64,000 nt of DNA, taken from the NCBI GenBank assembly GCA_032164245.1, contig JAVMKO010000001.1, forward strand, positions 247,327,644 to 247,391,643, in the 5' to 3' direction. The DNA is from Sternotherus odoratus. Lineage: Eukaryota; Chordata; Testudines; Kinosternidae. The first letter of the stretch is position 1; each line of letters starts with the position of its first letter. The position numbers were made by a program, and so were the translations under genes. The notes under the pieces were generated by a model that searched no databases, had not been told where the DNA came from, and saw nothing but the letters and a program-made list of their open reading frames with translations. Below, piece by piece: positions 11,915-23,162 of the stretch.

Positions 11915-13460
11915 CTAAACACTCATATGCCCCTTCCTGCTTCCGCCACCATTCCAGAGGATATGCTTTCATGCAGATGACTCATATTAAAAAATATGCA
12001 TTAAATAAATTTGTGACTGAAATCATTGGGGGAGAATTGTATATCTCCTGCGCTCTGTTTTACCTGAATTCTGCAATATATTTCATGTTATAGCAGTCTC
12101 ATATAATGACTCAGTATCTGTTGTTCATTTTAAGAACACATTCACTGGAGATCTGACAAAATGCAAAGAAGGTACCAGTGTGAGATTTCTAAAGATAGCT
12201 ACCGCACTCAACCCAGTGTTTAAGAATTTGACATGCATTCCAAAATCTGATTAGAATGAGGTATAGATTATGCTTTCAAAAGTCTTAAAAAAGCAACACT
12301 CCAATGCGGAAACTACAGAACCTGAACCACCAAAAATAAAAATCAAACTTCTGTTGGTGGCATCTAGATGATGAAAGTGAACATGTGTCAGTCTGTACTG
12401 CTTTGGATCATTATCAAGCAGAACCAATCATAAGCATGGACACATCCTCTGGAATGGTGGTTGTAAGAGTCTCTACCCTCCTTCTCTGTGCTCTGGGGTA
12501 CAGAGGAGGGGACTCTTCTATGCCAGACCAAATAACTACAAGCTGCTTCCCAGCCTAAGTAAGTCTTTACACCCCCAAATCCCCCACACTTTACCAGCTG
12601 GGAAATTGGGGAATCGCTGCCACCATCCGGGTGGATCTCCAAAGCTCTGGAGGGGGGCACCCGGACTCCCCCAAACCCCCTGATTCTCTCCCTGAGAAAA
12701 AGGGAGCCTCACGCTGTTTCCCTTTCCCCTTCCCCCTCCCGTCTGTTACCAAGAGAGACAAGAAACCGCCCTGAGGCTTTCATCCTGTTAGACACACAGA
12801 CTGTCCTGTACCTGGGAACTGGGTTAAATCTAAGCTAGGATTTCTTTATGAGAAGAACCAAACCTTTTTATAACTAAAAGATTTAATAAAGAAAAGAAAA
12901 TACAGCATACAATTAATACACTACACAGGTATTGAATTTTCTAACCTCTATCTTCTTGCATAAACCAACTTCCCCCCACTCTCTGCTAACTACACAGATA
13001 GGGACACCAAGATCAAATGCAAGGTTATTCAGGATACAATCTTACTTACTGTTTAGCTAGTTATAAAGACATACAGGGAAAGGACAAGATTGTGGGTCCA
13101 TAGCTGGACAAGAGGTCTGAGTCAATCCAAAGCCCTGAACTGAATCCAAAGCCCTGAACTGAACTCCACTTCCTGGTCTCTCTCTGTCTAGCCAGACTGC
13201 TCTGACGACACTGCCCTCTCAAATAACATTAACCCCACACAGGCAAGACAGCACTCCACACTTATGACAGTGGTTGAAGCATGAAGGGACATATGAATCT
13301 TTAGCACATGTAGCACACAAATATCTTGTGACGCCAGCTACAACGCTGCCATGCAAAAATCCTATTCTCACTTTCAGGTGACATTGTAAACAAAAGGTAG
13401 GCAGCATTATCTCCTGCAAATGTAAACAAACTTGTTTGTCTGAGCGATTGGCTGAACAAG
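11915..13460 (+). pseudogene. hAT transposase pseudogene (C-terminal half), interrupted by a solo LTR
   Basis: Conceptual reading of the plus strand across several frameshifts gives blocks typical of a hAT/ZBED-type transposase. They include a segment with VRFLKIATAL near 12180-12215, an acidic stretch rich in T, E and P near 12315-12340, and DHYQAEPIISMD near 12410-12440. The C-terminal dimerisation region KYLVTPATTLPCKNPILTF lies near 13315-13375. In hAT proteins this region pairs two transposase subunits. The canonical C-E-R of that motif is degraded here, and a stop follows within it. Position 12462-13269 is an unrelated LTR that duplicated GTGGT. DNA-binding N-terminal coding is not present in the window. 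Confidence 0.8.
12462..13269. mobile_element. 808-bp solo LTR inside the hAT transposase fossil
   Basis: The block starts TGTAAGAGTC and ends CTTATGACA, that is TG...CA as in LTRs. The host sequence is duplicated as GTGGT at 12457-12461 and 13270-13274. Removing the insert rejoins the transposase coding sequence exactly (ending ...GGAATGGTGGT then TGAAGCATGAAG). A 5-bp duplication fits Ty3-like or retroviral integration. It contains CT-rich DNA, an AATAAA-type region (12889-12900 on plus) and a 21-bp tandem duplication near 13126-13160 (CAATCCAAAGCCCTGAACTGA and a second copy). No internal coding sequence is left, so this is a recombination product. Orientation is undecided. Confidence 0.85.
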
Positions 13461-13797
13461 AAGTAGAACTGAATGGACTCATAGGCTTTAAAGTTTTACA
13501 TTTTTTGTATAGATAGTTCTACATTTCTAAATTTGACTTTTATGAAAAAGAAATTGAACTACAGCACTTCTAATAGGTGAATCAAAATTACTATTACTTT
13601 TATTTTTTTACAGTGCAAATATTTGTAATAAAAATAAATATAAAGTTACCATTGGACACTTTGTATTCTGTGTTGTAATTTAATTAATATATTCGAAAAC
13701 AGAAAACATCAAAAAAATTAAATGGTATTCTATTGTTTTACAAGAAAATTAATTGTATGATTAATTAAGATTATTTTTATAATCTGTTGACAGCCTG
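13461..13797 (+). mobile_element. 3' untranslated tail and right end of the hAT element
   Basis: After the transposase remnant, the plus strand continues with family sequence, including ACAGTGCAAATATTTGTAAT and TTGTATTCTGTGTTGTAATT. It then passes through AATTAATT-rich DNA to a terminus near TGTTGACAGCC. I recognise this from the full-length turtle family, where the right terminus reads ...TTGACAGCC followed by a short CT. The left terminus is missing, so the element is 5'-truncated. Confidence 0.6.
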
Positions 13798-13799
13798 CA

Positions 13800-13819
13800 T
13801 AGATAGATAGATAGATAGA
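13800..13819. repeat. (GATA)n microsatellite
   Basis: Five tandem AGAT units lie immediately right of the hAT terminus. Confidence 0.9.
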
Positions 13820-13844
13820 AATAAACACATAAAATAAATATTGG

Positions 13845-13916
13845 GGTGAGATGCTGGACCCATTGAAGTCAATGGGAGTTCTGCAATTGACTTTAAATTG
13901 GGCCAGGATTTCATCC
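13845..13916. repeat. Palindromic repeat centred on CATTGAAGTCAATGGG
   Basis: The piece opens GGTGAGATGCTGGACCCATT and closes GGGCCAGGATTTCATCC, inverted partners around TTGAAGTCAATGGGAGTTCT. It belongs to the group of old foldback repeats carrying the self-complementary ATTGACTTCAAT core, other members being near 26411, 61500 and 63830. Confidence 0.55.
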
Positions 13917-15480
13917 TAAACATTTTAGGCCATAACCCCTTTCTTTTTGTTTGGGGCCTTATCAGTATTTCAATCAGATGGTGATTGCACAGGCAGTTGA
14001 AACTTAACTTCATTTTCTGTCTTCCCCTTTCATGGGAGACAGTATAAGATAAGCAGAAAATACCAGAGAAGGTGGTCTTGAATTCATTTTTAGTCCTTTA
14101 CAATGTTAGCTTAAATTTTGATGTAAAAGTGATGGAGCCTCTTTCTTTGTAAATAGGCATGTTTTGATTTTGATCACAAGGCCAATAAGGATGTGGCATC
14201 TCATGGTTACTCTAATTTACTTGTGGAATTGCCGTGCTTGTGAATAGACCTTGGCAAATAATTTGAATCGAATAATCTAGATAAATATTGCCTGGTTTTT
14301 TAGTTTTAACAAGTTGTCTCTGAAATCTGTAGGAGTTAGGCACCTAAACTGCTAAGGATTAGCACCTAAAGTGCCAATCAAAATTTTTAGGCAACTAATT
14401 TCTTTGAAAATCTGACTCCATTTGACATCCAATTAAGTCCTACTTAGTGTTGGTTTTCCGCAATGAACTGCATTTCCTCTGGTGTGAATTTCAAATTGCA
14501 TGTTGTAGTACATTTTTGAAGTGCAATTTTGAATTGCATATTTGAAATTCACAGTTTTTGGCTGTTTATGTAACATTTAGCAATTCTTTTGGGTGAATGT
14601 TCATTCAAACTTACATTACCTTTTCATGAGTTTTCTCACTAGTTAAGCTTGTTCACTAGAACATTAACAGAAAGCCAATATAAAGGAAGTAGGAAACCAT
14701 GTAAATAATTTGTTTAAGTATATGGAAGAAAAATCATGGATATTGTTTGAAGTATTCTCCCACCTCTACTTTTGTTCATATGAAAGGGAGTATTTGGGAG
14801 TAAGATTGTTAAAATTATTTTTTTTATTAGTTTTGGGATCAAGCATATATTGGTGGAAATTTTCCAAGGCACAAAGGAGAACTCTCACCGATTTTTCAGT
14901 AGCAGTTGGGAACCTAAATCCTCTTTTGTGTCTTTGGAAAGCTCCCTCAAAATATATGAGACTATTCATTTCCCTAAATATTTGCAAATCCGATAATAAA
15001 GAAAACCATTGACCAGTGTTCAAAATAGGAGAGTGCAACAATTTGCCAATGCAGAACAGCCTTGTCAAGTTATATTTCATCAGTACAATTGGTTATATTC
15101 CCAGTATTATATTATATAATTCCCGGTATTATACACAACTAAACATCAGTTTCTCACAGTGCACAACATCTTACAAGCAAGATAAAATTGACACTTGAAC
15201 AGCTTGAGCTCAGATGGTGGATGAAGAAGCTGGAATACATTTTTGAACCATTGAAGATTTAATTTGGGTCCTCTGTAGAGGAGAATCCAGGTTCTTTTTA
15301 TTAGCCACAGGAGCCAGAATACTGAGGGGAAGACAATCTATTACCTGTCCAAACACAATAGGTTTCAATGGAAAAAGTTTTTTTTGTTTTTATTTAAAAA
15401 AAATCTCAGGAGTATAAGGCAAGACTATTTTTCAGATCCCAAAATACAAGTTTTTAAAATTCTTTTTGGTGTCTTTCAAT
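13917..15480. other. Unassigned AT-rich DNA with one local hairpin
   Basis: A hairpin is visible at about 14482-14552, where GTGAATTTCAAATTGCAT is followed by its near complement ATTGCATATTTGAAATTCAC. Frames of about 100 codons on both strands at 14710-15080 mirror each other and lack recognisable homology. Nothing else was assigned. Confidence 0.4.
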
Positions 15481-16012
15481 AAGGCCTGGTCTACACTGGG
15501 GGTGGGGAGGAGAATCGCTCTAAGTTACACAACTTAGGGGGGAGGGATAGCTCAGTATTTGAGCATCACTTTCTAAACCCAGAGTTGTGAGTTCAATGCT
15601 TGAGGGGGCCATTTAGGGATCGGGGCAAAAATCTGTTGAATGATTTAGTTGGGGATTGGTCCTACTTTGAGAAGGGGGTTAAACTAAATGACCTCCTGAG
15701 GTCCCTTCCAACCCTGATATTCTATGAACTTCAGCTACCTGAATAACATAGCTGAAGATGACATACCTAGATTTGCTTACTGCAGTGTCTTCAGTGTGAT
15801 AAGTCAACAGCTAACACTCACCTTTCAACTTTTCCTGCACCTCTTGCTTCAGTAGAGTACTGGAGTCAACAGGAGAGTGTTTGGCAGTCAATTTTATCGC
15901 GTCTAGACTAAACATGGTAAATCGACCCCCCACTGGATCAATTACTACCTGTCGATCGTGTAGCTGAAGTTGCATAACTTAGATCGGTCCCGCCCACCCC
16001 AGTGTGGAAAAG
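15481..16012. mobile_element. TIR MITE (GGCCTGGTCTACACT family) split by a SINE
   Basis: The left end AAGGCCTGGTCTACACTGGG and the right end CCCCAGTGTGGAAAAGATCT are inverted relatives. Subterminal sequence AAGTTACACAACTT resumes after the SINE as AACTTCAGCTACCTGAATAA, and the 3' part contains TAGCTGAAGTTGCATAACTT, also inverted. The family is shared with 48722-49008 and 27448-27697. I recall it as an abundant sauropsid TIR MITE, probably cut-and-paste, but I cannot settle the superfamily because no clean target duplication is seen. Confidence 0.75.
15536..15726 (+). mobile_element. Turtle tRNA-derived SINE (tortoise Pol III / Cry type)
   Basis: The 5' part GGGAGGGATAGCTCAGTATTTGAGCA (15540-15565) is a tRNA-like A-box region, and GAGTTCAATGCTTGAG (15589-15604) is the B-box region of the internal RNA polymerase III promoter. 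The middle has GGGGCCATTTAGGGATCGGG, and the tail CCTGAGGTCCCTTCCAACCC...TGATATTCTATG resembles a CR1 3' end. Such tails let CR1 reverse transcriptase mobilise the SINE. AACTT is present on both sides (15531-15535 and 15727-15731), a plausible short target duplication. The family is known from cryptodiran turtles, which makes this the best taxonomic marker in the window. Confidence 0.9.
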
Positions 16013-16919
16013 ATCTCAGTATTGTCATTTAGCTGTTGCTTCTTTATTTTTTTCTGAAATGCCTGTTCAGTAATCTTTTTTTGGAAAGAAGTCAACATAA
16101 GAGGTATTGATAGATTGAAGTCCTCCTTTGATGTTAAAAGGAATGAGAAACAACACGAGAGGTCCGGCTTGGTTTCTGCTATGATGCCAAAAATTGTGTT
16201 ATCTCAACATCTTGCATTTGCTAGTGAAATATCTAGAAGGCCCACCATAAAGGGTTGCTAAAATGTTTTAAGAAAATATGACTGTGGTATATGTGGACAG
16301 CAAAGAAGACAACCAGTTTAATGTTATAATGGCATAAATTGTGGAAACTGGTTAGCTTTCTGAAGTAGCGTATCAAGACAGGATTTTTTAACCCCTAATG
16401 AAAAGGTAAGCAATTAATTATTAGAAATTATAGGGAAGGCAATGGAGGAAAAACAGATTAGAAGGGTGTGTAGCAAGGGTAGATGGAAGTGGGATGAAAG
16501 AAAAATGTAGGTTCTGCATTAAAAAGCAGCAGAAACATCCTGGAGATCTAGGGGAATATAGGGAAAGCAAGCAAATATCATGCCACAGACAACATGACAA
16601 ATGTTCCAATGAGTACTGGCTGCATTTCTTCTACCAAGCAAAGACCCTGTGTTTGTGCCAATATTTCCGTAATAAATTGTATGTTTCCTGCTCTCTATTT
16701 AACAGATTTATGAAAAAAATACTAATGAATTTAGCTAACCAAATTTAAGACTAGATAGACTGAGAAGACAAGACAATAAAACAAAAGACAGTAAGAATTA
16801 GAAAAGCAGAAGAAAAGAGAAAGTAGATTGTGTATCAGCCCTTTTTATTAACCATTTGTCTTCCACTAGAGACAGGCGAAAACTCTTCACACAGCCTCAA
16901 TCTTAGTGATAGTTTAGAG
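16013..16919. other. Unassigned DNA
   Basis: Short frames only (up to 84 codons, 16494-16748), with no recognised homology or transposon end. The last eight bases, GTTTAGAG (16912-16919), are the target duplicated by the next hAT MITE. Confidence 0.4.
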
Positions 16920-17224
16920 CAGGGATCGACAACATTGGCATGCAGGACTGCAGGGTAAGCACCCTTAATGGGCCCCGCCACTTTGTTTACCTGCGGTTTC
17001 ACCAATCACGGCTCCCACTGGCCACAGTTCACCATCCTGGTCCAATGGGGGCTGCAGGAAGCAGCGGCCAGCACTGAGCCGCTTCCAACAGACCCCATTG
17101 GACCAGTACGGCAAACCGCGGCCAGTGGGAGCTGCGGTCGGTGAAACCGCAGTTAAACAAAGCGGCGGGGCCCGCTAAGGGTGCTTACCCCTGCGGTCCT
17201 GCGTGCCAACGTTGCTGATCCCTG
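16920..17224. mobile_element. hAT MITE (CRGGGATCRGCAAC family), copy 3, with perfect 8-bp target duplication
   Basis: This is the best-preserved copy. It runs from CAGGGATCGACAACATTGGC to GCCAACGTTGCTGATCCCTG, 305 bp, and is flanked on both sides by GTTTAGAG (16912-16919 and 17225-17232). An 8-bp duplication is the hallmark of hAT transposition. The whole element is one long imperfect palindrome: GGGTAAGCACCCTTAATGGG pairs with CTAAGGGTGCTTACC, and CCAATGGGGGCTGC pairs with CAGACCCCATTGG. It is non-coding and would have been moved in trans by a hAT transposase. Confidence 0.95.
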
Positions 17225-17232
17225 GTTTAGAG

Positions 17233-20119
17233 CCACATGGACCTGAATTGGGCAGCTTGGTTTCATCTCTAGTTTAAGGTCCTGATCTTGGAAGCATTAT
17301 CTGACATGCTTTCCATGGGATTACTCACATAAGGAAAGTCACTGGAGTGCAATTTTGCAGAATTGGCCCCTAGATGTGGTGGCTGTATACCAGTAAGACA
17401 TGCTTCACAAAATATAAACATCAGCTCTGATCCATCATCTCACTTCTGCTAACAGTTGTGTTTCTTAAGAGACACTAATGTGTTGTGTTGTGAAGGACAC
17501 TGGGTACTTTGTAGTAAGTATATAATTCTTTGCCTGTGTGGCACTGTGAATTACCTTACTCAATCCAAAAACTTCAAAAAACAAGCAGAGAATGACATGA
17601 ACGGCTTTCACATAAAACAGAAGAACTAAGTATTCTTGTGTACTTTGAAGAGATCCTACTTAACTCTTTCAAAGATTTTATAATTGTAGGAAAAGAATGT
17701 TTCATTGCCATTAAATTGTTCTTTCAGCAAGTCCAGTGGGATCTTGGAGTATCAAGGTACTGTTTCTTCATCACAAAAGTTCTTGCATTCCAACAAAGAG
17801 CTGTCGGTTTACAAAGGGGACAAAAGAAGTTATACGTTTCTCATAATGTTATACAATGCTGAGTCAGTAAATTGTTTTGCAGCAGTGTAGGAGGCCAAAG
17901 ATTATCATGTGTGCTTAGAAATCTAAAAAGAAGAAGGACATACAGTTTTGAAGGTGGCATTGTGCTCCCAAATGTAGATTTACCCAATAGGCTGGCTTCT
18001 TCAGCATGTGAGCTATTGAACAGGAGATAAGATCTGTAGCACTGATACCTGCTTGTTTACATGTGTAGGGACATCCATCTGAAGACAGTGTCTTTGTGAC
18101 CTCAATCTCCGATCCATGCAATGCTATCTACTTTATCCACAAAGACTAAGTTTCTTCTGCAGGAAAGATAAAAGGGTGTGGGGAATCTCCCTCCACTCTC
18201 CAAAAAAGAGAGATCAACTAACAGAATGTACAATAGCTCACTCGTTTTTATTGTCTGGAGGCTCATTAAACTCAGAAATGTCTCATACTTATGGATGAAT
18301 TCAGTCTTCCAGAAAATGCTGTATTGCACATTAAAATGAAAGTGTGTAGTTGTACAGAAAAAAATTAATTAACTATTCCCACAAAAGCAGACCCTAGGTT
18401 GACAAAATCACTAGCATTTATGGGGGACCCCTAGTATTTATTTTAGTTCCTGGTCTAGAGATCATTTTAATATTGTGAGGAACATAGTCTGTACTCATTC
18501 CTTCCTTAAAACTCTGCTCACATCTATGGGAGCTCTGTGGATTGAACCATTTCAGAATATCCCTTCTAAAAATGTTTTCTGTCTCTGACATTCCAGTCTT
18601 CTGAACTGTGTATGAAGAATATGTAGTATGTATATTTTTTGAAGTTATATGCTTAGTTATTTCTTCAAATACTGTTTGTTTGTGCCCAGAATGAATCTTT
18701 GTGAAAACTTCATCTTGATAAGCACTGATTGAACACAGTGGACCCTATAATGAGGAAAAAAGAATGGAATGCAGCATTCTGACACTATACTGGATAAAGA
18801 AGCATTTAGTAAAGGCAGTCAAAGAAAACGCTCATTTTTGATTTCCAGACTGTCACAGAAGATAAACAAGAAGATTAGGGCACATGGGGCCGCAGATTTG
18901 TTTCCAAGGTCAAGTCCACAGAGAGATGATGATGAGGTTGCTTGAATGGCTTCATCAGCTCTTTGCTTTTGGTTTAGAGGCATCCGGTATTATTTTTTTC
19001 CAGTTGTTCTCCACTAATGTAACATTTGTCAGACCCTGACCTAGTTTGCAGGTCACTACTAATGTTAAACAAAGAGCAACACTTATCCATATTTCTGTGA
19101 AGAGCACTCCACTAAGGCTTCTTTTTTTATTATATTTATCATTACATATATTCTAGCTTCTTTTTCTTGCTTTTCTATTGCACACATCTCAGAGTCCATG
19201 GCTTCTGATTTCTCTTCTCCCTGCATTAGTTTTTCATTGTTCGTTGACTGCCTTTCTTACTAGGGTAAGAAGACATCCGCCTATAAAAACATTAGCATAG
19301 TAGCCACAGCATATACCAACAATTATCATATTACATTGTGGTTTCTGTTATGTGGCAGAGTTTTCCTGTATTTAGCAGAGGAAATAACTTTAGTTTTATC
19401 TGTACTGCAGTTGGCAAATGTTAATGTTTTAATGAAGGCCACGGTATATCAATGCAGTGAACCTATTTTATGCATCTTCACTGTTCCATTTTCAGCCTCC
19501 CAGTCTTAGGCATGACTTATATTTCCTATTTCCTACACTGGTTCTTAAAAGTCTGTCAATTCTTTGGGCAGCAGTTCTCTCTGACTAGTAAATCTTTGGC
19601 TTTAGGTACATAATTCTTAATTTAAAAAAAAATCATCAAGGGTTTAAAAGCCCTGCAGGGAAATTAAGACTGCAGAGGAAAATCCCAATAGTAAAGATCT
19701 GCTTTATACAAATTAAATTGACTCCTGTTACCCAAACCAACCAGATGATTTGGAAAATATGTGTCTTTTACAAATTACAAAATGGTTCAACTGTAAGGTT
19801 CATTAGGGAAAAAAAAGATATAGGTATGTTCAAATTGAAAAGTGCCAAGAGAGCTTGATTAAGAGATAAAAATAATGGCTGAATGACTCACTTAAATTAG
19901 ATAGTGAATCTCTTAGAATGAAAATGTTTTCATTCCTGTTTCTCTCCCACTTTAATTCTTTGAGCATTGTTTATTGAGCGTTAATGAGTCTAGAGATGCA
20001 GACTTGAAAGTTGATTTCTCTTAAATTCATGAACTCATGTCCACAGAATAGGATAAAAAATTACAACTGAAAAAGGAATGATCAGTAATAAAGTTACAAG
20101 AGATACTATGGAAAATATA
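17233..20119. other. Unassigned AT-rich DNA
   Basis: Over nearly 3 kb I find only short frames (60-75 codons) with no recognised homology, and no termini, arrays or RNA-gene motifs. This is one of the longest stretches in the window that looks like unique sequence. Confidence 0.4.
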
Positions 20120-20320
20120 CCTTGCTCTTATGCAGTGTTTTTCATCTGTAGAATTCACAACACTTTACAAAGGAGGTAGGAATCATTATCCCCATTTCAC
20201 GATGGGGAAAGCTAAGGCATAGACTGGCAGACTGGTTTTGTCCAAGATCACCCAGCAGGCCATTGGTGGGGCCAGGAACAGAACCCAGTAGTTCATACTG
20301 CCTTGTTGGAGTGGAATGGA
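20120..20320 (-). mobile_element. MIR SINE, antisense
   Basis: The plus strand carries CAACACTTTACAAAGGAGGT, then ATTATCCCCATTTCACGATG, GGGAAAGCTAAGG, CAAGATCACCCAGCAGGCCA and GGAACAGAACCCAGTAGTTC. This is the ordered complement of a MIR, with the tRNA-like head at the right. Length and order suggest a nearly complete old copy. Confidence 0.8.
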
Positions 20321-20447
20321 AAGGAGGTTTGCATTTAATTTAATAGAACTTAAGTTGAATATATTTGGTTATTAGAATGGTAAATTTTAAAAAAATCACC
20401 ACCTTATATATTATTGAAGAAAAGCTGTTATGTTTTACTTGAGAAAG

Positions 20448-20555
20448 CAGGCAGCAGTGTGGCTTGGCAAACCCTGGCCTAGGACTCAGGAGACTTAGGT
20501 TCTAATCCTGGTTTTGCCACTGACCTGCTATGCCACTATACCTGTAATTCAGGCA
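20448..20555 (+). mobile_element. MIR SINE, 5' half
   Basis: GCAGTGTGGCTTGGCAAACC, GGACTCAGGAGACTTAGGTT and CTAATCCTGGTTTTGCCACTGACC reproduce the head and A/B-box region of MIR in sense orientation. The CORE and tail are not recognisable beyond about 20555. It lies about 130 bp from the antisense copy at 20120-20320, an inverted pair. Confidence 0.7.
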
Positions 20556-21429
20556 GGTATGGGGATATGTTACTTACTGCAGTGGGGCAGGAGCTAACAG
20601 CAAGTAAACCCTGAAACAATGATTGGGCAGTTAAACAGTGAAGAGTTTAGAGGCAATGATTAAGTGCTGCTGTCAGTCATGGTTTGGAAATCATGTTTGT
20701 TGTGATAATGAAGGATATTTGGAATGCTTACAATTTTTTTTATATCTTTCTGTCCATCTGTAGTCGGGAAGATATTTTTTTTAATTTGGACTTGTTTCAC
20801 TTTTATTTAGCAAGTTGCTAGCAGTTCCCATTCCTATGTCACATCTATCCCAAATAATCTGCTAAGCTAAAATGTTAGTGCAGGCTTTATTATTTGTGGA
20901 TGCTTCCAACCAATGATGGGAAGAAATTGGGGTGAAGAAGGATAATTAGATAACTAGGCAATTAGATAATTAGTTAACCATTTTCTTAGACTAAAAGTGT
21001 AATTTTTGTCTTTTGGTAGAGACTTTGGCCACAGTGCATGGGAGAATGCAGAGACTTACTTCCACCTATAAGCAAGTGGTGGCAGTAGTAGGAGACTTAA
21101 ATCCACCCCTGTTCTTTGCACAACAGTTTACTTTAGCTGGATGGGCACATAGTGGGCCTGTGGAGAATGTAAGATGCTCCACAAAAAGGAGTGAAGCCAC
21201 TTACTCCCTCCCCAGTTCAAAGTGGGGACAGTGAAAGAGCTGTGGTTTTTCAGTCTCTTTTCTTGACTGTTCCTAGGCCAGTACAGCAGCATAGCATCTA
21301 AGCCATGGTCTGTTATGTTGAGTATAAACCAGAGAGACAGCAGATCAGAAAATTCTATTTCCATCACTGTTGGCATTGACCTTAACATTTTAGATTTGTG
21401 TAGCCAGAACTTCACAAATATTAGTTAGC
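20556..21429. other. Unassigned DNA
   Basis: A 73-codon frame at 21013-21234 overlaps a 95-codon minus-strand frame; neither is recognisable. No other feature was seen. The left boundary of the following DIRS-type element is uncertain and may begin within this stretch. Confidence 0.35.
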
Positions 21430-21773
21430 AGCAGAAGAGATTCTAGCCCATTGTGGGCAGTACGCAGGAATATATGCACACACACACACACTCTGGACCG
21501 CTGAGTGGAGAATTTTTGTAGCAATCCTCCCACTTGTACATGAGCTGCTCCTCACCTGGTACAAGGCTAGCCAGCCTGCACGGGCAATCCATCCTTGATT
21601 CCTTTTCAGCCTGCTTAGAGACAGACCTAGAGCTGTCCGCTCATGGATCATTAGCTCCATTTAGATTTGTCAATTTTTAGCTTCCCTTAAAGCATTTTTC
21701 TATGTTACCGCCTTTGTATTTTGTTGACCATGTAAAGAAAAAAGAAAGAAGAAAGTATTTGCCTCTCACCACC

Positions 21774-22960
21774 ATGCTGGACAAAGGTATGCCCAGCTCC
21801 CTCTGCTTCAAAAAGTGCTTGAGTTGCCAGGAATCTATTGCAGTGACTAACAGACATTCGCAGTGCATTCACTGTCTGGATGAAAAGCCCTATCTACAAA
21901 GTGTGGCTGGTGCCAGCAACTGAAACTCAGGTCTAGGAAAACCAGAGAGTTAAGACTCAAACTCCTGCTCCTGGAGTCAGCCCATCAACCCCAACAGTCC
22001 TGCCAGGAACTCAATGCACTACCTCATACAGTACATTGAAAGGAGGTGAGCCCAGGAAGTATAGCCATTCACTCAAGACCACTAAGAAAATCTCTGTAAG
22101 CCCCTGTAGCAAGCTCTAGTCAAGCCGAAAATGATATTTGGCTCCATCAGTACCATTGGTGTTGACAACACTGAATCTCCCTAAAACTGGTACCCAAGGC
22201 ACGTGTGGTACTGAACCAACAGAGCATGTTGGAATGGCCAAAGATCTAATGAGCATGGGCAGAAAAGTACCAGTAGAATGGGAGCATGAAAGGCATAGAA
22301 GATATACACCATAGAAGGCCCTGTCAGTCTGGACACTGGCACAGACCCTAGTACAGCCAAGTCCTCATCTCCGAACCCATCGATACAAATCCTTCCAACA
22401 CTAACAACCACCACCAGAATTGATGTCATATACACCAGTGGATTTCCAGTGTGCAACGGATCTTTCGATGTTTGACACACCAGAGTTAACCCTACTCAGT
22501 AAAGGGATCCAGTACCGAATTCATCCAAAGTAGTGGACTCTCCAACATCTCCCTGGCTCACACTGCCTTTCACATAATCAGAATTGACAAGTGAGGGAGA
22601 GGATATGGGTTTCCAACACTTTTCTCACCTGCCATATGGAGCCCAATTTCACTATGGACAACAGGTATATCATCCACCTAACCCTCAGCCTCCTTGGTTT
22701 GGCCAACTGTAGTAATGACCATAATGGGACCCTTGTTAGGCTTAGAGACAGCAAGCTTCACAGGCCCCTAGAATGGCATACCAGCAGACAAAGAGACACC
22801 CTCCTTCAGCTGTGGCTTCAAGGGCTTTGGAACCCCCTGAGTATCCAGGAGAGGAAGCTGAGACAGATATGGAGAAGGAAGTCACTCCTCAAGCCCATTT
22901 CTCATTGTTCTTACTAGATGAGGTGATGATGTCAGTTGACTTCCCTTCCTTTCATTAACA
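21774..22960 (+). pseudogene. DIRS-type gag-like ORF1 remnant
   Basis: The frame starts at ATG 21774 after a purine-rich leader. Its first 50 residues include CFKKCLSCQESI, then HSQCIHCLDEKP, giving a C-x2-C...H-x4-C-x2-C arrangement typical of the zinc-binding start of this turtle DIRS gag. After codon 50 the frame stops. Later pieces (for example 22591-22917) are in other frames and are not clearly alignable by eye. Gag would package element RNA; this copy cannot. Confidence 0.55.
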
Positions 22961-23162
22961 TTTTCTTTCTACTATCAGATGTTGTGCTTGCTAGTGGGGA
23001 TCTATTGCCTCTTGGAGATGCCATGGGGTGGTGTTTCCAGGTTACTGGGTGAGGGCTCAAGCCAGTTCTGTGTTGTGCTGTTGAAAGGAAGCCCTAGATA
23101 TTGAACCTGCTCATGGTTGCTGCTGGCTCCACTTGGCAGAAGGGTTATATATTACATAAAAC

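Noticed and set aside
14710..15080. Mirror-image open frames of about 100 codons on both strands
   Set aside because: Neither has recognisable homology. Part of the region resembles an old dispersed repeat (GGGAACCTAAATCC).
15536..15620. Functional tRNA gene at the A/B-box region
   Set aside because: The head cannot fold into a complete cloverleaf with an acceptor stem, and it continues into a SINE body with a CR1-like tail.
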